DNA from: UMGS1470 sp051889215
GTDB taxonomy: Bacteria > Bacillota > Clostridia > Christensenellales > UBA1242
Reading direction: 5' to 3'
Assembly (NCBI GenBank): GCA_051889215.1
Contig: JBJFDC010000026.1
Coordinates: 1 to 56,582, forward strand
DNA: 56,582 nucleotides
Shown here: in pieces, positions 50,354 to 56,582 of the stretch
Position numbering within the stretch: the first letter of the stretch is position 1
Layout of the letters: each line of letters begins with the position of its first letter
Notes under the pieces: generated by a model
The model's input: the letters and a program-made list of their open reading frames with translations, nothing else
The model's database searches: none
What the model was told of the DNA's origin: nothing
Program-made: the position numbers and the translations under genes

Positions 50354-52750
50354 ATGTTAAAGAAAAAATCCATATTAACTTATTTACTTGCCATGTGTTT
50401 TATAATTCCGGCTGTTTTAATGTTATCGGCATGTGGTGAAAAGAAATTTAGTCACCTTAATGTAGAGTTTGTAAATCAAGGTTCTAATTATATTTCTTGT
50501 GATTATGGCGATAATGCTGGATTTGATAGTTTTGAAGTTTTGGCTTATTATTCAGATAACTCAACAAGCGAGTTAAGTTTGCAAGATCTTACAGTCAAAA
50601 TAGAGTATTATGCCAATGATTCTTCCACCCCTAATGATATAGACTTAAATTCATATTTAAATAAGGTTGAATCTAATTCACTTGATGCAGGCACTTATAA
50701 TATCAAATTTACTTACAATGGTTCAACTGCTTTCCTTACAGCAGTTGTTAATGCAGTTGAAAACACTTTGAATTATGAACTTGATTTGACCACAGATGTA
50801 AATTCCATGGGTGGCAAAACAATCACAAAAAACAATGTGCTGTTTTTTGGCACAAAAGCCAGTGCTGTTAATTCAGTCGTCACGTCAAACAATGAGATTG
50901 TTCCGGACAGTCAAGTGGAAGGGCTATATATCTTAATGAAAAATGTTGACGGGCATGAAAATATAACTGAATATTATAATGTTAAAGATAACATGCCTGA
51001 TAATTTGTCAACCCCACAAGAATATGAACAAAACAATTTGTTGTTTGCAATATCTCGTGATGACGAATTTGATGATTTAAGCGAAATCACGCCGGGAGAA
51101 TATCTGATTTGTGCAAAAATTAAACAAACAAATAATTTCTTTGAAACATATTCAAATTTTCAAAAGGTGGAAATCATAAAAGCACCTTTTACCATTGTAA
51201 ATGACGAACTTACATCTGAAAATTATGACACATACAATGGCTTGGAATATACTTGGGCATTTGATGTTGCAAAAGGCGTTAATAAAAATGTCACATTTAA
51301 CCAAATGTTGGCAAATCAAGAAAACAACTTTCTTCATGCACGAGATTATTTTTCAGGCGGTTCAATTTCTTTGATTTTAAAAGCAGGGCAACAAACAACT
51401 CAAGAGTCAATAACCCTCAACAACATTGTGACTGATGATCAAGATGAAAATAGCATTTCAAAGTTGTTGAATTATGGAAATTTTGTTGCAGTTCCTTTTG
51501 ATGGTGAAACAGAGTTGCCAGTTTATAACGCACAACAAAAAGGTGGAAAATTAACTGCAAGAGTAAAATTTGTCCCTAACGAATACTATCAAAATTTATA
51601 TGATGAGTCTGAACCATTCTTAATCAAACTTACGGTCAATAAGGGTTCGTATGTTATTCCTAGGCCAACAATAAATACCAACAAATATACTTATGATTCG
51701 GCAGGCATTTTGCCAAGTGTTATGGCATTTAATTATTTTAATTATGCTTCCCAGTTTGTTGCTGACAAGAGTGCTGGTCTTGCTGAAAGTTATATATCAG
51801 AAGATTATAACAATATTTGGCAATTTAGCGCCACTGGTGCAGGAACTTATTCAACAACATTATATTTTTCTGGCAATGACACAGAAAGCAATATTATAAA
51901 TTTTTGTTGGGAAGAAGATATAACCACACCTCATGGTTCAAATTATGCTGCCGAGTATGTTAAAAAAACAATAGATGGCACCGAATACGTTGTTGGTGTG
52001 AAATACACATGGACTGTTGAAAAAGAAGAATTTGATAATTTGGCCAACTTTATATATGATGAAAATGGTTTTAGTTTACATCTAAATGAAAATGGAGAAG
52101 CAATTATAAGATTCGGTCTTGGGCCAGATTCATACTATGACGGATTGGAATTGACATGGGTGGTGTTAGATAAAGGCGTTGGTGTTGACGAATATGTAAA
52201 AACAACTGCTACTGGCAAATTGACAGATGTTCCGGGCAAAGAAGGCAACAGCCGATATAAAAAATTTATATTGGATGTAAGTGGACTGGAGTTGACTTCA
52301 ACGGATTTTAACATTGGGTTTGCTATTACTACAGTTGGCTCCGATAACTTTGGACCAATTAATTCACAAAACATCATTGTCGGTTTGAGTGGTTATAATT
52401 ATTATCAAGATGAAAATTCAAATCTGTGCAAGCAATTCTATGGCACCACAACTGATGATGAAACAATTTATGCTGATTATCGTTTGTTTGCTGAAGGTGA
52501 CACACTTAAAACAGTTTTGGATTCATTAAATAGCATTACTGGAACAAATGGCACATGGACAATTAAAAACACAGATGACACAGAAATAACCGATTATTCT
52601 AGTATCAGTTTAACAAATGCATGCAAATTTAAATTTGTGTTTTCTAGCAGTGTGTGTTATATTAAAAATATAGGCACTGATTATGATTTTGTATTACATT
52701 TCTTTGACCATGAACCGGTGGCAGATGAATTTGATATCGCGACCGAATAA
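50354..52750 (+). CDS. Large repeat-containing surface lipoprotein
   Basis: A 798-residue exported lipoprotein (signal then MLSAC near residue 27). The mature part is beta-rich with several Ig/MBG-like modules: recurring YNGLEYTW / YYDGLELTW segments and spaced N-x-Y-D turns. There is no C-terminal anchor or sortase motif. GAAAGGAG precedes ATG 50354. TTA leucine codons are frequent here and rarer in nearby housekeeping genes, which suggests transfer or relaxed codon selection. Probably involved in surface binding; no enzyme motif is seen. Confidence 0.75.
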   Translation: MLKKKSILTYLLAMCFIIPAVLMLSACGEKKFSHLNVEFVNQGSNYISCDYGDNAGFDSFEVLAYYSDNSTSELSLQDLTVKIEYYANDSSTPNDIDLNSYLNKVESNSLDAGTYNIKFTYNGSTAFLTAVVNAVENTLNYELDLTTDVNSMGGKTITKNNVLFFGTKASAVNSVVTSNNEIVPDSQVEGLYILMKNVDGHENITEYYNVKDNMPDNLSTPQEYEQNNLLFAISRDDEFDDLSEITPGEYLICAKIKQTNNFFETYSNFQKVEIIKAPFTIVNDELTSENYDTYNGLEYTWAFDVAKGVNKNVTFNQMLANQENNFLHARDYFSGGSISLILKAGQQTTQESITLNNIVTDDQDENSISKLLNYGNFVAVPFDGETELPVYNAQQKGGKLTARVKFVPNEYYQNLYDESEPFLIKLTVNKGSYVIPRPTINTNKYTYDSAGILPSVMAFNYFNYASQFVADKSAGLAESYISEDYNNIWQFSATGAGTYSTTLYFSGNDTESNIINFCWEEDITTPHGSNYAAEYVKKTIDGTEYVVGVKYTWTVEKEEFDNLANFIYDENGFSLHLNENGEAIIRFGLGPDSYYDGLELTWVVLDKGVGVDEYVKTTATGKLTDVPGKEGNSRYKKFILDVSGLELTSTDFNIGFAITTVGSDNFGPINSQNIIVGLSGYNYYQDENSNLCKQFYGTTTDDETIYADYRLFAEGDTLKTVLDSLNSITGTNGTWTIKNTDDTEITDYSSISLTNACKFKFVFSSSVCYIKNIGTDYDFVLHFFDHEPVADEFDIATE

Positions 52751-52814
52751 AAATATTTAAAAGATATGACCACAATGAAAATGCAAAAAATTAACATACA
52801 TTCAGTCATATAAA

Positions 52815-52856
52815 CAAAAAAAAGAGCATATTTCAAATATATGCTCTTTATTTTTT
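52815..52856 (+). terminator. Terminator of the lipoprotein gene
   Basis: AAAGAGCATAT / ATATGCTCTTT stem with flanking A-run and T6, between the lipoprotein gene and the convergent 53640 gene. Confidence 0.8.
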
Positions 52857-52920
52857 AACAAAGACATTGCAAGTTTCAAATTATCTAGACGAAACTCGTG
52901 TTCTTTGTTATTCTTGTTGA

Positions 52921-53640
52921 TTATCTCTCGATTGAATTTGATTTTGTTGGTGAGGTTTTTGGAGTGGTGCGTGCTGGCTCGGGTGTTGGAGTTTGAGTTC
53001 TTGCATGAATGCGGTTTGAGAGGCGCATTTGATTTTCGCGTTGCATTTGTTTTCTTCGTTTGACTTCTTGAATTTTTTGTTTCATCTTTTCTGACAACTT
53101 TTCTTCATCAAGTTCTTTGTCTTCTGATAAAAATTCTTCAAAATTTTTTTCGCCTTCTTTGAGAAATTGGTCAAGTTCTTTTGCGGCTTGCATGACTTTT
53201 TCTTTTGTTTTGTCGATATCAAAATTTTCTTCTGTGAGTTTGAGAACATTCATTTCAGGACAGTTGAGATTGAGCCCGAGTTTGTTCTGAACTTTTTTGA
53301 GGTCGGTGTAGAGTTCGACAAAATTATAGTTTGGATTTTTGAAGTTTTGTTTTGCGTTTGCGATGATTTGTTGTTTTTCGCGCAGATTGTCAACAACGCG
53401 AGAGATGCTGTCTTTGTTGTCCATATCCATCGACATATCAAGTGCTGAAATCAATGTTTGAATGTTTGTCTCGGCTCTTTCAAAAGCACTGGATACGGTT
53501 TTGTTGTCTTGCTCCAAAATGCTCATGTCACACCCATCACAAACCGAAGGGATTGGATTGACTCCACTCTCAGCCATCATTTCTGCAAACATAATATCAA
53601 CTGATGCCAAATCGTTTAGTTCTGAAGTATTAATGCTCAT
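52921..53640 (-). CDS. Hypothetical coiled-coil protein (239 aa)
   Basis: Not recognised. A soluble, acidic-to-basic helical protein: an N-terminal part with a CDGC motif (near residue 35), a middle of coiled-coil character (about 85-195), and a Lys/Arg-rich then Thr/Pro-rich C-terminal tail (TPTPEPARTTPKTSPTK). GAGG lies 5 nt before ATG 53640. It is divergent from rel. The tail is of low complexity and may be disordered. Confidence 0.65.
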   Translation of the reverse strand: MSINTSELNDLASVDIMFAEMMAESGVNPIPSVCDGCDMSILEQDNKTVSSAFERAETNIQTLISALDMSMDMDNKDSISRVVDNLREKQQIIANAKQNFKNPNYNFVELYTDLKKVQNKLGLNLNCPEMNVLKLTEENFDIDKTKEKVMQAAKELDQFLKEGEKNFEEFLSEDKELDEEKLSEKMKQKIQEVKRRKQMQRENQMRLSNRIHARTQTPTPEPARTTPKTSPTKSNSIER

Positions 53641-53702
53641 AAACACCTCGTATTTTTATCCATTTTATCAAAATTAGGATTTTTTGTAAAGAGAATGCAA
53701 AA

Positions 53703-53751
53703 TGTTTGTCAACTCGTTTTGTTTGACAAACATTCAAGTTATTTATATCAT
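53703..53751 (+). promoter_or_regulatory. Promoter of rel with a dyad over the -35 box
   Basis: -35 TTGACA (53723-53728), 17-nt spacer, -10 TATCAT (53746-53751). Perfect 10-bp arms TGTTTGTCAA (53703-53712) and TTGACAAACA (53723-53732), 10 nt apart, overlap the -35 box, as an operator would. Confidence 0.6.
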
Positions 53752-53769
53752 AAAAACGAGAGGGAAAGC

Positions 53770-55575
53770 ATGGAAAAAATTGAGCAAGCAAAAATAATCC
53801 TTGAAAAGAATTGTTCCGAGTCGGAAATCAGAAAAACAAATTCCGCAAGAGAATTATTGAATGAAACAAAACTTGACCAAAGCAGCATCATTGCCGCAAG
53901 TCTTTATATGCCATATTCAAACCAAACTCTATCAAAAGATCAAATTGTTGACGAGTTTGGCGAAGAAGTTTTTGGAATGCTTCATGGGCTTATTGAGTTG
54001 CGCAAAGTCCAATACAACAACGAACAGGAAGAGGCGGAAAATATAAGAAAAATGTATTTTGCTTTGGCAAAAGATTTTAGAATTATTTTTATCAAGCTTG
54101 CTTTTGTTGTTGCACAAATGAGAAACCAAGACCTCTATTCTTCGGACGAACTCAAAAATCTTGCAAAACTTAATCTTGATTTGTTTGCACCTCTTGCCGC
54201 CAGACTTGGACTTTCAAAAATAAAGAGCGAACTTGAAGATTGTTCATTCAAAATTCTGCACCCTCAAAAATACCGTGACATCGAAAGCGCTGTTGAAAAC
54301 AAATATATTCTTGCACAAAGCATGATTGAAAAAATAAAAGAAAACTTGCGCCAAATTCTCGACGAACTTGAAGTCCATGGCGAAATTATGGGGCGAAGGA
54401 AACACGCATATTCAATTTATAAAAAAATTATAAACAAACATGAAAATATTGATGACATCTATGACCTTGTCGCTCTTCGTGTCATTGTTGACACATTGCC
54501 AGAATGCTATGCGGTTTTGGGCAAAGTCCATCAACTTTTCACTCCAATTCGCGGCAGATTCAAAGACTATATTGCAACTCCAAAGTCAAATGGATATCAG
54601 TCGCTTCACACAACAATTTTGTTTGAGGGACTTCCAGTCGAAATTCAAATTAGAACTTTTGATATGCATAGGTCCGCCGAATATGGCTATGCGGCACACT
54701 GGATGTATAAAGAAAAACGAAACAAGCAAGATTCGCTTGATGAAAAATTGGGCTGGATTCGTCAGATTCTTGAAGAAAACGACAATTTCACGAGCAAAGA
54801 AATGATTGACAGTTTGAAAGTCGACATATATGATGGAGAAATTTTTGTTCAGACACCAAAAGGAAAAGTTGTTCACTTGCCGCAGGGCGCAACATGCATT
54901 GATTTCGCCTATGAAATTCACAGTGAGGTTGGAAATCACATGATTGGTGCTCAAATCAACGGCAAAATGCGACCAATCACGACAAAGCTCAATTCTGGCG
55001 ATGTCGTCAGCATCATAACTTCTCCAAAATGTTCTGGGCCAAGCCGTGACTGGCTCAAATATGTCAAGACAATTTCAGCAAGACACAAAATTCGCCAGTT
55101 TTTCAAAAAAGAAATGAAAGAAGAAAACATCAAAACTGGAAAGAGTATGCTCGAAATTGCTTGCAAGAATCAAAACATGAGTTTGGCTGAAATTGTTGAC
55201 ACTCAAGAGTTTGCTCGTCTTTTGGCAAGAGGCAGTTTTGCTGGAGTTGACGAACTCTATGCTTCAATCGGTGGCGGTTCAACAAATGCCTTGACAGTTG
55301 TTAATCATTTTCATCAAATCAAACTTCGACAACAAAAAATGCTCGAAAAGAAAAATCGCGTCTTGCAAGAAAACGATAGTCTTGAAAAGAAGATTGAGGT
55401 TGAAGGTGCGGACAACATACTCATCAAAATTGCCAACTGCTGTCAGCCGCAAGAAGGCGACGACATTGTGGGATATATTTCACAAGGAAGGGGACTCATC
55501 ATTCACAAATCAACTTGCGGACACGTCAAATATTATGATGAAAACCGCATCATGAGTGCAAAATGGAGAGATTGA
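53770..55575 (+). CDS. rel: RelA/SpoT-family (p)ppGpp synthetase, hydrolase-dead, without ACT domain
   Basis: A 601-residue Rel homologue; usual length ~735. The N-terminal HD domain is shortened and its residues are gone (the HD pair reads YM, the KLADRLHNMR stretch reads KLAFVVAQMR), so (p)ppGpp hydrolysis is not expected. The synthetase is complete: GRRKHAYSIYKK, LVALRVIVD, GRFKDYIATPKSNGYQSLHT, EIQIRTFDMHRSAEYG. TGS (VQTPKGKVVHLPQGATCIDF, near 360) and the zinc-finger/CC part (IANCCQPQ) follow; the C-terminal ACT domain is absent. GAGAGGGA precedes ATG 53770. Confidence 0.93.
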   Translation: MEKIEQAKIILEKNCSESEIRKTNSARELLNETKLDQSSIIAASLYMPYSNQTLSKDQIVDEFGEEVFGMLHGLIELRKVQYNNEQEEAENIRKMYFALAKDFRIIFIKLAFVVAQMRNQDLYSSDELKNLAKLNLDLFAPLAARLGLSKIKSELEDCSFKILHPQKYRDIESAVENKYILAQSMIEKIKENLRQILDELEVHGEIMGRRKHAYSIYKKIINKHENIDDIYDLVALRVIVDTLPECYAVLGKVHQLFTPIRGRFKDYIATPKSNGYQSLHTTILFEGLPVEIQIRTFDMHRSAEYGYAAHWMYKEKRNKQDSLDEKLGWIRQILEENDNFTSKEMIDSLKVDIYDGEIFVQTPKGKVVHLPQGATCIDFAYEIHSEVGNHMIGAQINGKMRPITTKLNSGDVVSIITSPKCSGPSRDWLKYVKTISARHKIRQFFKKEMKEENIKTGKSMLEIACKNQNMSLAEIVDTQEFARLLARGSFAGVDELYASIGGGSTNALTVVNHFHQIKLRQQKMLEKKNRVLQENDSLEKKIEVEGADNILIKIANCCQPQEGDDIVGYISQGRGLIIHKSTCGHVKYYDENRIMSAKWRD

Positions 55576-55651
55576 TATCCGTGTAAAATATTTCATAAAG
55601 ATATTTACTTTTTATTCCTTTTTTGTTATCATAAATATGTGTGAGGTGACT

Positions 55652-56035
55652 ATGGCAAACAAATATTTTGGACCAGATTGCAAAATTTTATGGAAAGACA
55701 GAAAGAGGATTTTTGGACTCCCCCTGACATTCACAAGATATGAAATCGTTGAAAAGCCAGGGCAATGGGTGAAACTCTTTAGTCATATTGGACTTTTGTC
55801 AACAGCAAGCGAAGAAACTCATTTCTATAGAATTGACGATTTGAGTGTTTATCAATCGCTTTTTGACAAAATGTTTGGTGTTGGAACAATAACAGTTTAT
55901 TGCGGAGATGCAAGCAACGACTCAATGATTTTGCAAAAAGTGAAAAACCCATACAAAGTTCGCGACATGATTTCATCTTTGGCTGAAAAACAAAGAAAAG
56001 AGAGAGGAATGAGATATTCGGAACTTCAAGGATAA
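55652..56035 (+). CDS. PH-domain-like protein (127 aa)
   Basis: A soluble protein with alternating strands and a C-terminal helix, matching the bacterial PH (bPH2/YdbT) pattern: start-up strand CKILWKDRKR, FTRYEIVEKPGQWVKLFSHIGLLSTASEETHFYRIDDLSVYQSLFDKMFGVGTI with the typical YRI-D-x-S turn and F-G-x-G-T-I strand. It lacks the membrane anchors often found in this family. GAGGTG precedes ATG 55652. It follows rel by 76 nt and may be cotranscribed. Confidence 0.7.
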   Translation: MANKYFGPDCKILWKDRKRIFGLPLTFTRYEIVEKPGQWVKLFSHIGLLSTASEETHFYRIDDLSVYQSLFDKMFGVGTITVYCGDASNDSMILQKVKNPYKVRDMISSLAEKQRKERGMRYSELQG

Positions 56036-56037
56036 TC

Positions 56038-56069
56038 AAAAAGCAATGCGATGAGCATTGCTTTTTTTT
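56038..56069. terminator. Bidirectional terminator
   Basis: AAAAAGCAATGC-GATGA-GCATTGCTTTTTTTT between the convergent PH-like gene and glmM; it has the same GATGA loop as the one at 31798. Confidence 0.85.
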
Positions 56070-56582
56070 AACACAAACTTTCAATTAAATTTTTGAGCAT
56101 ATCAAAAACTTTTTTTGCTTTGCGCTTGTTTTTGCTCTCAACCAAAAGTCTGATTTTTGGTTCTGTGCCACTTTTGCGAAGCAAAATTCTTCCTTCCTCA
56201 CCCAAAAAGTCTTCACACTCATCAACTTTTGTTTTGACCTCTTGCGAGTCAAGGATAATTTGTGCTCGTGTCGTTGTGAAGGACTCTTGGAATTGAGGAT
56301 AAAGCCGAAGTTTTGTCAAGTCGCTTAAAGATTTTTGTGACTTAAAAACCAAATATGAAATTAAAACTGAAATCAAAAGGCCATCACCGCTTCCGCAAAC
56401 ATCTTTTGTGATTATATGACCGCTTTGTTCGCCGCCGAGACTTGCACCGGTATGATTCATTTCGTCGATAACATATTTATCTCCCACAGGGGTGATGCTT
56501 GTTGAAATTCCCTCATCTTTTAGTTGCTGAATGAGGGCGAGATTTGACATGACAGTCGCCACGATGCAGTCATTTTTTAATT
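56068..56582 (-). CDS. glmM: Phosphoglucosamine mutase, C-terminal part
   Basis: Partial: the frame is open at the right window edge. The visible ~170 residues are the C-terminal part of an alpha-D-phosphohexomutase: VATVMSNLAL, GGEQSGHIIT (sugar-binding GEQSGH of GlmM) and RKSGTEPKIRLLVE (phosphate-binding loop). GlmM interconverts glucosamine-6- and -1-phosphate for peptidoglycan. The active-site serine and metal loop lie outside the window. Confidence 0.93.
   Translation of the reverse strand, partial: LKNDCIVATVMSNLALIQQLKDEGISTSITPVGDKYVIDEMNHTGASLGGEQSGHIITKDVCGSGDGLLISVLISYLVFKSQKSLSDLTKLRLYPQFQESFTTTRAQIILDSQEVKTKVDECEDFLGEEGRILLRKSGTEPKIRLLVESKNKRKAKKVFDMLKNLIESLC

Noticed and set aside
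1..56582. CRISPR array or cas genes
   Set aside because: No regularly spaced repeats and no cas-like proteins were seen.

Overview
The window is a low-GC, gene-dense bacterial chromosome segment. It most likely comes from an uncultivated anaerobic member of the Bacillota (Clostridia-like). This rests on the gene set: rubrerythrin, meso-diaminopimelate dehydrogenase, a SigH-like sigma factor next to mrnC and rlmB, WalJ/HtrA/RlmH together, Mini-RNase III, eukaryote-like dimeric GlyRS, a GlpA-like/DUF1667 anaerobic glycerol cluster, and AGGAGG-type ribosome sites. Lineage is inference; no rRNA gene is present.

Layout. 1-1150: 3' end of a large serine recombinase (right edge of a mobile element) running antisense into a tRNA-Ser(UGA) gene that has a truncated copy of itself between it and its promoter. 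1240-11600: Fic protein, nucleoside hydrolase, a metallo-beta-lactamase/zinc-peptidase pair, a glycerol operon (GlpA-like, FAD oxidoreductase, DUF1667, GlpK, alpha/beta lipase-like hydrolase), an orphan gene with its own operator-like dyad, and rubrerythrin. 11.7-17.6 kb: walJ, lipoprotein HtrA, two CPBP proteases, rlmH, tadA and a Ca/Na antiporter. 17.6-17.9 kb: a cluster of four DnaA-box-like sites. 17.9-21.4 kb: mrnC, metG, rlmB, sigH-like. 21.4-27.5 kb: mixed accessory genes (PIN-like, Fe-ADH, UreI/AmiS-like channel, Ddh, Smr, phosphoesterase, His-rich permease). 27.5-28.2 kb: tRNA-Ser(GCU) embedded in truncated and inverted tRNA debris and small hairpins. 28.2-34.9 kb: HAD phosphatase, CoaE, Maf, GDPD-like, radical SAM, TypA. 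34.9-41.5 kb: DnaB, a pair of unknown exported proteins, an ABC-F ATPase, GlyRS. 41.5-47.5 kb: an alaS operon on the minus strand with a short AlaRS, a ferritin-like gene and asnS. 47.6-52.8 kb: cytidine deaminase, then three membrane/zinc-ribbon proteins and a large lipoprotein. 52.9-56.6 kb: coiled-coil protein, a synthetase-only Rel protein, a PH-domain-like protein and the end of glmM.

The most unusual signals are regulatory and structural. (a) At least six genes have a canonical -35/-10 promoter whose -10 box ends exactly 6-7 nt before the start codon, most of them without a usable ribosome site, which predicts leaderless mRNAs. (b) Both tRNA-Ser genes share one odd architecture: promoter, truncated 5' tRNA copy, hairpin-rich spacer, intact tRNA. 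(c) AlaRS lacks the C-Ala domain, and the Rel protein has lost its hydrolase residues and the ACT domain.
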